64,000 nucleotides of DNA, from contig JAUYPV010000017.1 of assembly GCA_030697555.1 (NCBI GenBank), forward strand, positions 91,999-155,998. The letters are read 5' to 3'. Below are positions 43,531 through 53,536 of the stretch, in pieces (positions within the stretch are counted from its first letter, which is position 1; every line of letters starts with the position of its first letter). The notes beneath the pieces are model-generated. The model did no database searches. It was not told where the DNA came from and saw only the letters and a list, made by a program, of their open reading frames with translations. Both the position numbers and the translations under genes were made by a program. The DNA comes from Hyphomonadaceae bacterium (GTDB lineage Bacteria; Pseudomonadota; Alphaproteobacteria; Caulobacterales; Hyphomonadaceae).

Positions 43531-44796
43531 ATGACAGATGAGTCCGGTTCTCTCTCCCAGTCGCTCAATCAAGCCTGCTTCTGTATTACGCTCGACCGGG
43601 CTGCGCTCCTTGAAGCCATCGCTCGCGAAACCAATGACCCAAGTTTTTCCAGCAAGTACGTAGAGACGCGCCCTCACCTTTTCTCCCATGCTCCGGTCTT
43701 TGTCTCCGCCGCGGACGCGGCCGAGATGATGGGCGTCGTCAATGCGATAGAAACGGCGACGCGCCTGCCGCTTTATCGCAACGCCGTCCTGGAGTGGGCG
43801 CCTGAGATCGCGCGTCGTGACTTCGGGCCACACGGCGTCTTCATGGGCTATGATTTTCATCTCGGGACCGGCGCTCCAAGACTCATTGAAGTCAACACGA
43901 ACGCCGGCGGGGCGTTTCTGAATGCCATGCTGGCCAGGGCGCAACGCGCTTGTTGCACTGAAGTGGAAGCCGCACTCGCCAAACCGCCTGCCGAGGATTT
44001 TGAAGCCAAAGTCCTCAGCATGTTCAAGCGCGAATGGAGCGCTCAGGGGCGGCCAGGTCATCCCAAGACAATCGCGATTGTCGATGATCATCCAACCGAG
44101 CAATACCTCTATCCGGAGTTTGTCATCGCCCAACGCCTCCTGGAAAAAGGCGGCTTTCAGGCTCTCGTCGCCGACGGTGCATCTCTCGCCTATGAGAGCG
44201 GGCGGCTGACGGCCGGCGGCCGCGCGATCGATCTTGTCTACAATCGCCTTGTCGATTTCTCCCTGCAGCAACCGGAGCATACCGCGCTGCGTGCCGCATA
44301 CCTCGATGGGGCCGTCGTTCTCACGCCCAACCCAAGAAACCACGCATTGTTCGCGGACAAGCGCAATTTCGTGCTGCTCTCCGATGCACGTCGGATGCAA
44401 GAGATCGGCTTGCCGTCCGAGAGCGTTGCACGACTCTCAAGTGTCCCCCGAACCGTCCGCGTAACTGCCGACGCGAGTGCGCGCCTGTGGGAGGATCGCA
44501 AGCGCCTCTTCTTCAAGCCGGCGAGCGGACATGGCGGCAAGGCGGTCTATCGCGGCGACAAGATCACGAAGCGAGTCTGGGCCGAAATCCTGGCGGGTGA
44601 TTTTATCGCCCAAGATCTTGCTCCGGCTAGCGAGCGAGCCATCCGGATCGACGGAGCGGAGCAATCGCGCAAACTCGATGTTCGCCTTTACACCTACGAC
44701 GGTGAACTCCTGCTAGCGGCGGCGCGGCTCTATCAGGGTCAGACGACTAATTTTCGCACGCCCGGCGGCGGCTTCGCGCCGGTTTACGTGGTCTAA
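43531..44796 (+). CDS. ATP-grasp-like protein of unknown function
   Basis: 421 residues, soluble. FMGYDFHLGTGAPRLIEVNT (about 107-126) followed by NAGGAFLNAML resembles the Mg/ATP-binding segment of glutathione-synthetase-like enzymes. RLFFKPASGHGGKAVYRGDK (about 325-345) looks like the ATP-grasp lysine/glycine loop, and KLDVRLYTYDGELLLAAARL a later strand pair. The order suggests a permuted ATP-grasp fold. It probably ligates a carboxylate to an amine or thiol. It follows the CnrX-like gene by 63 bases on the same strand, so it may be a metal-induced effector. I do not know a characterised member. Confidence 0.65.
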   Translation: MTDESGSLSQSLNQACFCITLDRAALLEAIARETNDPSFSSKYVETRPHLFSHAPVFVSAADAAEMMGVVNAIETATRLPLYRNAVLEWAPEIARRDFGPHGVFMGYDFHLGTGAPRLIEVNTNAGGAFLNAMLARAQRACCTEVEAALAKPPAEDFEAKVLSMFKREWSAQGRPGHPKTIAIVDDHPTEQYLYPEFVIAQRLLEKGGFQALVADGASLAYESGRLTAGGRAIDLVYNRLVDFSLQQPEHTALRAAYLDGAVVLTPNPRNHALFADKRNFVLLSDARRMQEIGLPSESVARLSSVPRTVRVTADASARLWEDRKRLFFKPASGHGGKAVYRGDKITKRVWAEILAGDFIAQDLAPASERAIRIDGAEQSRKLDVRLYTYDGELLLAAARLYQGQTTNFRTPGGGFAPVYVV

Positions 44797-45101
44797 GCCC
44801 CAACAATGTGGGAATTGTCGGCTCGCCCTGACCGCCTGAGCAAGGAGGCCCGCTGGTCCATCGACCGCGCCTGGTAGCAGACGGAAAAGGCGCAGTGGAC
44901 AAACCATTCTCTCGAATTCGGCCATGTCCACGAAATTCCATTTCCGGCGCGTTACCAGAGACGCGCTCGCGGAAACGGCTTAACAGCGCGCTTACCGTGA
45001 ACTCAGTTCGAGTCTCTTTGAAGATTCTTGAGAGCCAAGTCCCGAAGAGGAGGCCTCTATTCAGAGGCGTCGTGACGACCGATCCGGAGACCGGGGCTCC
45101 C
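44797..45101. other. gap between the island's last gene and tRNA-Gln
   Basis: About 305 bases. One short frame reads RPDRLSKEARWSIDRAW before a stop, too little to assign. This is where one end of an integrated element could lie. Confidence 0.35.
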
Positions 45102-45176
<75 letters not shown>

Positions 45177-45343
45177 GCAGAGGGAGCGGACAATTACGCA
45201 ATTCGCGTTGTTAACGCAACTGGCCCGGCGCCCCCAGTTTTGCCGCGGAATCCGGCCCTGTTTTGGCCTGTCGGAGGCGTCTTTGCGGCTCGCCGAACCG
45301 GCGTTGCGCCTCCGCTGGAAAGCCGCTATAGGCCCCGCTCCGT

Positions 45344-45420
45344 CGGAGTATAGCTCAGCCTGGTAGAGCGCTTGCTTCGGGAGCAAGAGGTCGTTGGTTC
45401 GAATCCAGCTACTCCGACCA
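45344..45420 (+). tRNA. tRNA-Pro (anticodon CGG)
   Basis: Cloverleaf with acceptor CGGAGTA/TACTCCG, D-arm AGCTCAGCCTGGTAGAGC, anticodon loop TTCGGGA between CTTGC and GCAAG, T-arm GGTTCGAATCC and encoded CCA. Confidence 0.96.
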
Positions 45421-45553
45421 GGTTCACAAAAACCCTGAAATTCCCGCCCCGCCCGCCCCCTCGGCGAGCGCGGTTCCGTGGGTGCGGAATTCCCGATAAG
45501 GATTGCCGACAACAGCGACCACGCCGCACCGGGAAGCGGCAGGAGACAGGATT

Positions 45554-47320
45554 ATGCGGACATTCCTTCTGACCTTCCTTGGCGGGCTTGCGGCGCTCCT
45601 TGTCTTCTTTGTCCTCCTTCCACTGGTGCTCATCCTGTCCTTCATGCCGTCGGGAGAGCCGGCGCCGGTGCGGAATGCGGTGCTCGAGCTGGACCTGCGC
45701 AACGGGTACCCGGACCAGCCGGCGAGCGACTCGGTCAGCGCGCTCTTCTCGCAGCTTTCCTTCGTGGAAGTGCTTCTGCGCCTCAATGCCGCGGCGGACG
45801 ATCCCAACATCAAGGGCGTCTTCGTGCGGGCGTCCGAGATGGACCTCGGCTCGTCCCGCGCCGAAGAGCTCCGCGAGGCGTTCCTGCGCCTGAAGGCCAA
45901 GGACAAATTCATCATCGCCCACAGCCAGGGCTTCCTGGCCTCCGGCCCCTCCTCCTATCGTGCCGTCTCCACGGCGGACGAGATCTGGATGCAGCCCGGC
46001 ACATCGTTCGAGACGCCCGGCATCACGTTCGAGACGCTGTTCCTCGGCCGGGCCATGAACCTCGTCCACGTCACGCCGGAGATCGAGCAGTTCTACGAAT
46101 TCAAGAACGCCGCTGACGTCTACAAGAGACAGTCCTACTCGCCCGCCCATGCCGAGGCGATGACCGCGCTCGCGGAAAGCGTCTGGTCGCATTCGATCGC
46201 CGACATCGCAGCCGACCGCAAAGTCGATCCAGCGGCGATGCGCACGCTTCTCGAAGCCAGTCCCTACCAGTCCGAAAAGGCCCAGGAGCTGAAGCTGGTC
46301 GACAAGCTTGGCTGGCCGGAGGAAGCGGCCGATGCCGCGAAGCAACGCGCGTCAGGCGGTGAGCTGCTCTCGATCGCCGACTACACGCCGCGCCGCCAGC
46401 GTGGCCAGGCCGTCATCGCCGTCGTCGGCGGCGAAGGCGACATCGTCACCGGCGGCGGCGAAAACTCGGACATTCTGAGCATTGGCTCGCCGGTGTTCGC
46501 GTCGGACCGCGTCGCTGCGGAACTCCTCGACCTCGTGGACGATGAAACCGTCAATGCCGTCGTCTTCCGTATCGATTCCGGCGGCGGCTCCGCCACCGCC
46601 TCCGACCAGATCTGGCGCGCGGTGAAACGCCTCCAGGAGTCCGGCAAGAAGGTGGTTGTCTCGATGGGCTCGGTGGCTGCCTCGGGCGGCTATTATGTGG
46701 CCGCCGGCGCGGATGCCATCGTCGCCACCCGCTCCACCATCACCGGCTCCATCGGCGTCTTCGGCGGCAAGTTCGCCATCGCAGACGGGCTGCGCCAGAT
46801 CGGCATCGATCCGGACGAGGTGCGCGTCGGCGGGGAGTTCGCCTCGGCCTACTCGACCGAGAAACTCACCAACGGCCAGCGCGTGAAAATGGTGGAAGGC
46901 CTCGAAGCGGTCTACACGCGCTTCACCGGCCTCGTCTCCGACGGCCGGAAACTGCCGATCGAACGTGTCCGCGAGATCGCCAAAGGCCGCGTCTGGTCGG
47001 GCGAGGAAGCGCAGAAGCTCGGCCTGGTCGACCAGACAGGCGACCTCATCGATGCGATCGACAAGGCCAAGGTGCTTGCCGGCTTCAAGCCGGAAGACCG
47101 CGCCACCATTCGCCTGAAGCTCCACGAAGCTTCGCCGCTCGACCTGCTCCGCCAGGCGATGGTGACGGCCAAGGCGTCATCCTCCGGCGAGCTGCAGGTC
47201 GCGCGCGCCCTCGCGCCTCTCGTGGGCGAGGACCGTGCAGCGGCCCTCGCCGCTCAGCTGCGCCAGGTCACACGCGATCCGGGCGCGAACGTCTGGAGCC
47301 CGCCCATCATTGAGCGCTGA
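45554..47320 (+). CDS. sppA: signal peptide peptidase SppA, long form
   Basis: 588 residues from the ATG behind AGGAGA. N-terminal membrane anchor (about 4-28), then two tandem S49 protease domains. The general-base Lys is in FKNAADVYKRQSYSP (about 195) and the nucleophile Ser in SMGSVAASGGYYVAAGADAI (about 375), the Lys/Ser dyad of the 67-kDa type. It degrades cleaved signal peptides in the inner membrane. Confidence 0.94.
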   Translation: MRTFLLTFLGGLAALLVFFVLLPLVLILSFMPSGEPAPVRNAVLELDLRNGYPDQPASDSVSALFSQLSFVEVLLRLNAAADDPNIKGVFVRASEMDLGSSRAEELREAFLRLKAKDKFIIAHSQGFLASGPSSYRAVSTADEIWMQPGTSFETPGITFETLFLGRAMNLVHVTPEIEQFYEFKNAADVYKRQSYSPAHAEAMTALAESVWSHSIADIAADRKVDPAAMRTLLEASPYQSEKAQELKLVDKLGWPEEAADAAKQRASGGELLSIADYTPRRQRGQAVIAVVGGEGDIVTGGGENSDILSIGSPVFASDRVAAELLDLVDDETVNAVVFRIDSGGGSATASDQIWRAVKRLQESGKKVVVSMGSVAASGGYYVAAGADAIVATRSTITGSIGVFGGKFAIADGLRQIGIDPDEVRVGGEFASAYSTEKLTNGQRVKMVEGLEAVYTRFTGLVSDGRKLPIERVREIAKGRVWSGEEAQKLGLVDQTGDLIDAIDKAKVLAGFKPEDRATIRLKLHEASPLDLLRQAMVTAKASSSGELQVARALAPLVGEDRAAALAAQLRQVTRDPGANVWSPPIIER

Positions 47321-47346
47321 TCCACGCCAGCGGACCGGGAAGCGCC

Positions 47347-47508
47347 ACGCCGCGCAAGCTCGTCTATGACGTCGCCGTGTCGCTAGACGGCTACATCTCC
47401 GGACCGAACCACGACATCAGCGCCTTCGTCATGACGGGCGACCATGTCGACGCCTATTTTGACCGCATCGCCACCTATCCCGCGCTCCTCACCTACACCG
47501 CCGCCTGA
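47347..47508 (+). pseudogene. N-terminal remnant of a RibD-C/dihydrofolate reductase-like gene
   Basis: The frame PRKLVYDVAVSLDGYISGPN, then DISAFVMTGDHVDAYFDRIA, matches the N-terminus of RibD-C-domain reductases, which normally run to about 180 residues. It stops after 53 codons in TYPALLTYTAA. No ATG sits at the proper place. Truncated relic. Confidence 0.55.
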
Positions 47509-47727
47509 CGCAGGATCATGCGGCGCAGCAATCGGCGAAAGCGTGCAGTGCTGATCAGCGATCTTAACTGCGACCGTTTCACGCGCGGAAGGGGATGAGG
47601 CCCGATTTGTCGAGTGTTTTCAGTGGTCGGCAATTTCTGCCGAGCTTGGATTTTAACGATGCCGGTAACCATTCGCCGCCATTGTCCGGATCGGCGAATA
47701 AATCGCCCGACCAAGAGGTACTCAAAC

Positions 47728-47967
47728 TTGAGCGATCATATTGATGAGATCAGGAAGATCTCTGGAGAGGCCTTTGATCGGGCCAAACCAGGATCCGACC
47801 GCCTGCCGATGCTCCGACGACTCCAAGAGTTGCTGGATGAATCGGAAGCCGCAACCGAGATAGCCTTCGGCTACACGGAAGAAGACGACGCACAGATCAC
47901 CATCGACCCTGTGGCCGATGAGATCGAACGCATCGAACTTCGTTCGAAGCTAGGCATCGCAGCCTAA
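47728..47967 (+). CDS. 79-residue acidic helical protein of unknown function
   Basis: TTG start chosen because AAGAGG lies nine bases upstream; longer in-frame starts give a basic, unlikely leader. The protein is helical and charged: LSDHIDEIRKISGEAFDRAK, PMLRRLQELLDESEAATEIA and a final VADEIERIELRSKLGIAA. A terminator follows 49 bases downstream, which supports a real transcript. Family unknown. Confidence 0.5.
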   Translation: MSDHIDEIRKISGEAFDRAKPGSDRLPMLRRLQELLDESEAATEIAFGYTEEDDAQITIDPVADEIERIELRSKLGIAA

Positions 47968-48016
47968 CAGCGGCGACCAGTGCACTGATCAGAACAACTG
48001 TTTCTACAACAGGGAA

Positions 48017-48052
48017 ACCCCTCGCCAGTCTCGGCGGGGGGTTTTTGTTTTT
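48017..48052 (+). terminator. rho-independent terminator
   Basis: Ten-pair stem ACCCCTCGCC/GGCGGGGGGT with loop AGTCTC, followed by TTTTGTTTTT. It ends the small gene at 47.7-48.0 kb. Confidence 0.85.
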
Positions 48053-48278
48053 AGGCTTGCCTTTCAGGGACACTCGACAGCCGCTCGATGGCGCCGTCGC
48101 AGAGCCGGAAGCAGGCGTCCTGTGGAATCTCCTGCCGCATCGCCTCGTCCTCGAGAGACCAAGGGGGGGGCGCCTGTAAAGTTCATTGTCTCGGTCCTTC
48201 ATATCGCTACCGTCCGGAAATGCTTACGTCATGCGACTTTGTGTGCAGGGCCCAGCCAAGCAAATTTGGAGACGCGAG

Positions 48279-48743
48279 ATGGATAGTCTAAAATGGGAAC
48301 CGCTTTTCGCCCTGACGCTCGACATCGCGTTCGACCGGCTCCAGCCTATCGGGAAAATGCCAATCGGCTGGCGCGGTATCTATCCGGTGAACGGCGGTCG
48401 CTTTGAAGGCCCAAAACTTCGCGGCAAGGTCATGCCCGATGGCGCGGATTGGGTCGTCCGTCGAGCGGACGGTTCGACGATGATCGATGTCCGCCTCGGG
48501 CTCATGACCGACGACGGCGCCGCCATCGCTATGACCTACACCGGCCTGATCTGCATCGCCGAGGCGGCGTCCGACCGGTTCAGGCGTGGCGAGCGCGTCG
48601 CATATGACGAAACCTATATCCGCACCACTCCACGCTTCGAGACCGGCGATCCGCGATACGACTGGCTGAACCGGGTCATCGCAGTCGCCAACGGCGGCCC
48701 GCCCGGAGGAACGCCCACCTATCAGGTCTTCGCCATTCTTTGA
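48279..48743 (+). CDS. DUF3237 family protein
   Basis: 154 residues, start at the ATG behind GAGACGCGAG. WEPLFALTLDIAFDRLQPIG, IYPVNGGRFEGPKLRGKVMP and ADWVVRRADGSTMIDVRLGL follow the DUF3237 beta-barrel pattern. Soluble, function unknown. Upstream, on the minus strand near 48060-48165, about 35 codons ending ...FRLCDGAIERLSS look like a gene relic. Confidence 0.8.
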   Translation: MDSLKWEPLFALTLDIAFDRLQPIGKMPIGWRGIYPVNGGRFEGPKLRGKVMPDGADWVVRRADGSTMIDVRLGLMTDDGAAIAMTYTGLICIAEAASDRFRRGERVAYDETYIRTTPRFETGDPRYDWLNRVIAVANGGPPGGTPTYQVFAIL

Positions 48744-48924
48744 GAGTGTTCCAGGTAAATCGATTCAAGATCGGGTCACAGGCGCTTCGCGCCACGCCGC
48801 ACGCAACGACCACATGGGCGCGACGACAGCCACTGCGGCGTGCAACTGGACAGCGGACCGCCGAGTTGTGCCAAGCATCTGAAGGGTCGAGCGGGCAGAA
48901 CACTTTCGGCGTCGGCGGCGCGAG

Positions 48925-50385
48925 CTAGATGCCCGCGCCCAGATCCTGGAAGCGGTCCGCCAACGAGGATGTTTCCAGGGGAGTGGCGGTCAGGCTCGCC
49001 GCCAGGTCCAGCACCTGCGCCGTGATTTCCGGTGCGGCGGTGATCTCCCACCACGCCGGCCGCGTCAGGGACCCCACGGCGAAGAGCCAGTTCGACGGTA
49101 CTCCGCCAGCGGAGACGACAGCACAGTTTTCAGTTTCAATTCCGAGGCCGAGCGCATCCGGATGAATCAGCTTCCTTCGACGGGCGTCGACGATCAGCGG
49201 CGTTCCCACCGAGCCGAAATCGCTACGCGGCCCGGTGCAGTTGATCACGTGATGCGCGTGGACCGTCTGTTGCTCGCCGTCCTTTCCGACGATGTCGATT
49301 GCGATCTCCCTGCCCGCCTGCCTGTAACGGGCGAGGCGCCCCGAGACCACATTGAGCCGGCCCTCCGTAACCAGCGCGTCGATTACGTCTGCTATTCTAG
49401 GCGCCATGCGATGGCGGACGACGTCCCACCTCGGCCGCAGGTGACGCAGGAAAGATCGTCTTTCAGGCCTGCTCCAACTCCGCCAGATTCGCGCGACGAA
49501 CGGACGGATGGCGTCGATCACCCTTTGCCAGGGTACGCCGTCGCGCAGCGCCTGTTCGGTCTCGCGCCGCACGGCTCGCAGCAGCGTCGCCGGAGACATC
49601 GGCAGGAGCGACGGGAGAAATGGCGGCCATTGTCCTCCAAACGCGTGGCGCGTCGGCAGCAGTCCCCGCCGGGATGTTGCTGTCATATCACCCGAATGAC
49701 CCTGAGCATTCAGGGCGAGCGCGACGTCGACCATTGTGAGGCCCGTGCCAACAAACAGGATCGGCTCGGAGGCCTGGATTCCAGCGAGTGCGCCCGTTGC
49801 CCATGGGTCGGGAATAAAGCCGCCCAGGTCTTCCAGACCGGAATCATCGCGAACGGGAGATTTCGGAGGCAGGTTGCCAAGCGCCAGGATGACGGCGCCC
49901 GCAGCAATCTCCCGCCCGTCAGCGAGCAGCACGCCTCGTTTTGGCGGATCGAGGAACGCAATAGCCTCGCCGCGTTTCCAGATCAGCTTGTTCGACGCGA
50001 TCAGATGCTCGATCTGCTCCTCGAGATAGGCTCCAAACAAACGGCGTGGAACGAATGCATCCCCGAGCTGCCCGCCGCTTTCGCCAAGCGCCTCTGCCAG
50101 GTCAGGGTGCAGACTCGTCTTGTGCGTCAGCCATGCCTCGAAAGAGATGGATGTCCTGATGTCGAGGCGGCTGACCGGAACGTTGAGAAGATGGCCATCG
50201 GAGCAGGCGCCATAGGCGACGCCTGGCCCCAACCGGTCGTTGCGCTCGACAATGCGCACCTGAAGATCCGGCCGCGCCGCGAGAATATGTAGAGCGCAAA
50301 GCGTTCCGCTCAGTCCGCCGCCGACAATGACAATGCTGGCTGCAGCAGCAATCGCGGTCGGTCGCATGGATTTCTGGTCTGGCAT
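48925..50385 (-). CDS. FAD/NAD(P)-binding protein (NAD_binding_9 type)
   Basis: 486 residues. Dinucleotide loop SIVIVGGGLSGTLCALHILA (about 18-37), then RLGPGVAYGACSDGHLLNVP typical of the PF13454 group, GAVILALGNLPP and a second nucleotide site FVGTGLTMVDVALAL (about 215). Members oxidise or reduce small molecules with flavin; the substrate is unknown. It probably shares a transcript with the tiny membrane peptide upstream. Confidence 0.85.
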   Translation of the reverse strand: MPDQKSMRPTAIAAAASIVIVGGGLSGTLCALHILAARPDLQVRIVERNDRLGPGVAYGACSDGHLLNVPVSRLDIRTSISFEAWLTHKTSLHPDLAEALGESGGQLGDAFVPRRLFGAYLEEQIEHLIASNKLIWKRGEAIAFLDPPKRGVLLADGREIAAGAVILALGNLPPKSPVRDDSGLEDLGGFIPDPWATGALAGIQASEPILFVGTGLTMVDVALALNAQGHSGDMTATSRRGLLPTRHAFGGQWPPFLPSLLPMSPATLLRAVRRETEQALRDGVPWQRVIDAIRPFVARIWRSWSRPERRSFLRHLRPRWDVVRHRMAPRIADVIDALVTEGRLNVVSGRLARYRQAGREIAIDIVGKDGEQQTVHAHHVINCTGPRSDFGSVGTPLIVDARRRKLIHPDALGLGIETENCAVVSAGGVPSNWLFAVGSLTRPAWWEITAAPEITAQVLDLAASLTATPLETSSLADRFQDLGAGI

Positions 50386-50388
50386 CTA

Positions 50389-50505
50389 TCAGGGATCCAG
50401 GCCGGCCTGTGGAATAAGCGCCGTCATCACGCCAACAATGATCGTCAAGGCTCCCGCCACAACCAGCGCGCTTCCGCCCCAGAAATAAAACCCGGCAGGC
50501 GCCAC
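50389..50505 (-). CDS. putative 38-residue membrane peptide
   Basis: From a GTG just after GGGGGAA: APAGFYFWGGSALVVAGALT then IIVGVMTALIPQAGLDP. One clear hydrophobic helix, stop three bases before the FAD protein start codon. Supported only by composition and tight spacing. Confidence 0.4.
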   Translation of the reverse strand: MAPAGFYFWGGSALVVAGALTIIVGVMTALIPQAGLDP

Positions 50506-50674
50506 AGCTTCCCCCGTGCATGAAGTGCCGCAGCATCGCCCGACGGCGCCAAGCGGTGCAATCGAAATCTAACGCCAACTCTTCGTCTGGCTTGAGTGGA
50601 TTTCTCGGAACTTCCCGATGCTGCTTCGCGTTCAACCGACGGGTCGGCGGCGCCACGAAGTGGGAATCGCACCT

Positions 50675-51097
50675 ATGGCATCCATCCGCACGGATACCCT
50701 CGTTCAAGCTCCAGCAGGAGAAGTATGGGCCGCGCTCGCCTCGATCGGGGACGCGCACCGAGTCTTTGCTGGCGTACTCTCGGAGTCGCGCCTCGAGCGC
50801 GACGATCTACGGGTGGCGACGTTTGCGAACGGGCTGGTCGTCAAAGAGCAGATTGTCGATATCGATCCGCAATTGCGCAGGATCGCCTACACCGTGCTGG
50901 GCGATACGTTCCAGCACCACAACGCATCGATGCGGGTTGTCGCGGAGAGCGACAGCACGTGCCGGTTTGTCTGGATAACCGACGTACTTCCTCACGCCGC
51001 CGCCGATCAGGTCAGGCCCTTGATGGAGGCTGGCGCCAGCGCGTTGAAGCGCACGCTCGAAACTGTTGCCGCTGAAAAAGGGGCCATTCGCCAGTGA
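50675..51097 (+). CDS. SRPBCC (START-like) family protein
   Basis: 140 residues. MASIRTDTLVQAPAGEVWAA is the first strand and helix of the polyketide-cyclase/SRPBCC fold, and the last helix is HAAADQVRPLMEAGASALKR. TFQHHNASMRVVAESDSTCR gives the central strands. It binds a hydrophobic ligand in the family; which one is unknown. Confidence 0.82.
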   Translation: MASIRTDTLVQAPAGEVWAALASIGDAHRVFAGVLSESRLERDDLRVATFANGLVVKEQIVDIDPQLRRIAYTVLGDTFQHHNASMRVVAESDSTCRFVWITDVLPHAAADQVRPLMEAGASALKRTLETVAAEKGAIRQ

Positions 51098-51243
51098 AGC
51101 CTGCCGCCGCCAAGGTGAAGGCGCTTCCAAAGCCGGAAAACACCAAAGCCGAACGGCTTTGTTCGCCGAAGGTGGACATTGGTCAGTCTCAGGGATGTTG
51201 GCGTCGGCTCAGACCGGTCAGAGCTTGACAGGCAACCTTGTGA

Positions 51244-53175
51244 CTAGACCAACACCTGTGCGCCCATTTCGATGACGCGGCCGGCGGGGAGGCGGAAGAA
51301 GTCGGCGGGGTTGCCGGCGTTGCGCGACATCCAGATGAAGATGTTGTCCTGCCAGCGCGGCAGGCCCGACGTCGGCGAGGCGACGAGGGCGCGGCGGCTC
51401 AAGAAGAACGAGGTCGACATGATGTCGAACTTGAGACCCTCTCTGCGCACCTGCGCGAGGGCGGCGGGAAGGTTGGGCTGCTCCATGAAGCCGTAGGTGA
51501 CAACCATCCGTTTGAAGTCGTCGTTGATCGGTTCGACCTTGACCCGGTCGGCCTCCGGCACGCGCGGCGTCTGGGCAGTGCGCACGGTGAGGAGGACGTT
51601 CTTCGCGTGCAGCACATGGTTGTGCTTGAGGTTGTGCAGGAGAGACGTCGGCGTCAGCTCGGTATCGGCGGTAAGGAAGATGGCCGTGCCGGACGTGCGA
51701 TGCGGCGGGCGTACGTTGAGCGAGGCGAGGAAGTCCTTGAAGGGCACCGACTCGAGGCGGGTTTTTGCGGTGAGGATGTGTGTGCCGCGCACCCAGATGG
51801 ACATCAGGAGGACGATGCTGGCCGCCAGCGCAATGGGGAACCAGCCGCCGTCAAAGAATTTGAGCGTGTTGGCGCCGAAGAAGACAAGGTCGATCAGGAG
51901 GAAGGGCGCGCACAGGGCGGCTGCGCCGACAAGTGAGAACTTCCAGTGATGCCGCGCGATGATGAAGAGCAGCGCGACGGTGATCACCATCTCCGCCGTG
52001 ATGGCGATGCCATAGGCCCAGGTCAGGTTGGACGAGGTCTGGAACATGGCGAGGAGGAAGAGCACACCCGCCATCAGCATGTAGTTGACGCTGGGAATGT
52101 AGATCTGTCCGGCGATGGTCTCGCTGGTGCGGCGGATGGTGAGGCGCGGCAGGAGGCCGAGCTGGACGGCCTGCTGCGTCATCGAGAAGGCACCAGTGAT
52201 CACGGCCTGGCTGGCGATAATGGACGCCGCCGTGGTGAGCAACAGCACCGGCCAGTAGATGGCCTGCGGAATCATGCGGAAGAAGGGGTTCGCCGCCGCT
52301 TCCGGGTTGGCGAGCACGAGCGCGCCCTGGCCCAGATAGTTCAGCATCAGGCAGGGGAAGGCGACCAGCAGCCAGCCGGCGCGAATCGGACCTTTGCCGA
52401 AATGGCCGATGTCGGCGTAGAGCGCCTCGGCGCCGGTGACGACCAGGAAGACGCTGCCGAGCACGGCAAACCCGAGCAGCCAGTTATCGAGGAAGAGCGC
52501 GATTCCGTAATGCGGGCTAAGGCCGTAGAGGATCTCGGGGGCATCGAATATGTGCAACAGGCCGAGGCCGGCGAGCGTTGCGAACCAGACCAGGGTGATC
52601 GGGCCGAAGAAGCGGCCGACGCGGGCCGTGCCGTACGACTGGACCATGAAGAGCGCGATGAGGATGACCGCGGCCGTCGGCACCACGAAGGGCCGGAAGG
52701 CTTCCCCGACGCCCGGCGCATCGACGATGCCTTCCGCGGCCGAGAGGACAGTGACCGCCGGCGTGATGAGGCCGTCGCCGTAGAACAGCGCGGCGCCGAG
52801 CGCGCCGAGGATGAAGATCATGGTGGATCGCCGGCCAAGTCCGCGCTGGGCGAGCGCCATCATGGCGAGCGTGCCGCCCTCGCCCTTGTTGTCGGCGCGC
52901 ATGACGACGGCAAGGTATTTGATCGTGACGATCAGCATCAGCGCCCAGAAGACAAGCGAGACGACGCCCATGGCTGCGTCTTCGGTCGAGATGCCTTGCG
53001 CATGCTTCAGCGCTTCGCGCATGGCGTAGAGCGGGCTGGTGCCGATGTCGCCGAAGACGACGCCGATGGAGCCGAGGGTGAGCATCCAGAAGCCCGAGCC
53101 GCGCGTGCGGGCGGGAGACGATGGGGAGGCATCCGCCGCCATAGGCTGCGGAGGTTCAGACGATGTGCTCGTCAT
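51244..53175 (-). CDS. kup: Kup-family potassium uptake protein
   Basis: 643 residues with twelve predicted helices in the first about 455 and a cytosolic C-terminal domain. Family signatures include GSIGVVFGDIGTSPLYAMRE (about 35-54), FYGDGLITPAVTVLSAAEGI (about 118-137) and NYLGQGALVLANPEA. A K+/H+ symporter for potassium uptake at low concentration. Confidence 0.95.
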   Translation of the reverse strand: MTSTSSEPPQPMAADASPSSPARTRGSGFWMLTLGSIGVVFGDIGTSPLYAMREALKHAQGISTEDAAMGVVSLVFWALMLIVTIKYLAVVMRADNKGEGGTLAMMALAQRGLGRRSTMIFILGALGAALFYGDGLITPAVTVLSAAEGIVDAPGVGEAFRPFVVPTAAVILIALFMVQSYGTARVGRFFGPITLVWFATLAGLGLLHIFDAPEILYGLSPHYGIALFLDNWLLGFAVLGSVFLVVTGAEALYADIGHFGKGPIRAGWLLVAFPCLMLNYLGQGALVLANPEAAANPFFRMIPQAIYWPVLLLTTAASIIASQAVITGAFSMTQQAVQLGLLPRLTIRRTSETIAGQIYIPSVNYMLMAGVLFLLAMFQTSSNLTWAYGIAITAEMVITVALLFIIARHHWKFSLVGAAALCAPFLLIDLVFFGANTLKFFDGGWFPIALAASIVLLMSIWVRGTHILTAKTRLESVPFKDFLASLNVRPPHRTSGTAIFLTADTELTPTSLLHNLKHNHVLHAKNVLLTVRTAQTPRVPEADRVKVEPINDDFKRMVVTYGFMEQPNLPAALAQVRREGLKFDIMSTSFFLSRRALVASPTSGLPRWQDNIFIWMSRNAGNPADFFRLPAGRVIEMGAQVLV

Positions 53176-53536
53176 CCGTTCGTGCTTTCGTTGCTGGGCG
53201 CGGCTTGCGCTGTAGAGCGCGGGAGGAAATTCAGACCGTCGTCCGTGATCGAGGGACCATCACCTCTGCGAAGTTGCGGGGCGGGTTCTACGCCTCGCCG
53301 CGGCGGATGCAATGGGATGCCGCAATATCAATAGAACAAATGAAGCTTCGCCTGTCGGCTGTTGTAGCCTGTCTTTGCGCGCTTTTTCTTCCCCTGCCTA
53401 TCGATTGATTAGATACTCCGGATGCGTCACGTGCAGTTGAAGTTTGCGACAGCAGCAGAAACTGCAACGACTAAACGGACGCTAGCCGTTTGGGTCACAT
53501 TCGTCCGTAGTCACCCGGGCACTTTGTAAATGGGGA
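53176..53536. other. 361-base gap between kup and the MBL hydrolase gene
   Basis: On the plus strand a 22-codon frame at 53340-53408, MKLRLSAVVACLCALFLPLP then ID and stop, reads as an orphan signal peptide, perhaps the relic of an exported protein. No ydaO/kimA-like potassium riboswitch structure was recognised by eye. Confidence 0.35.

Noticed and set aside
53176..53536. A potassium or cyclic-dinucleotide riboswitch before kup
   Set aside because: No conserved riboswitch core could be recognised by eye; a covariance-model search would be needed to decide.
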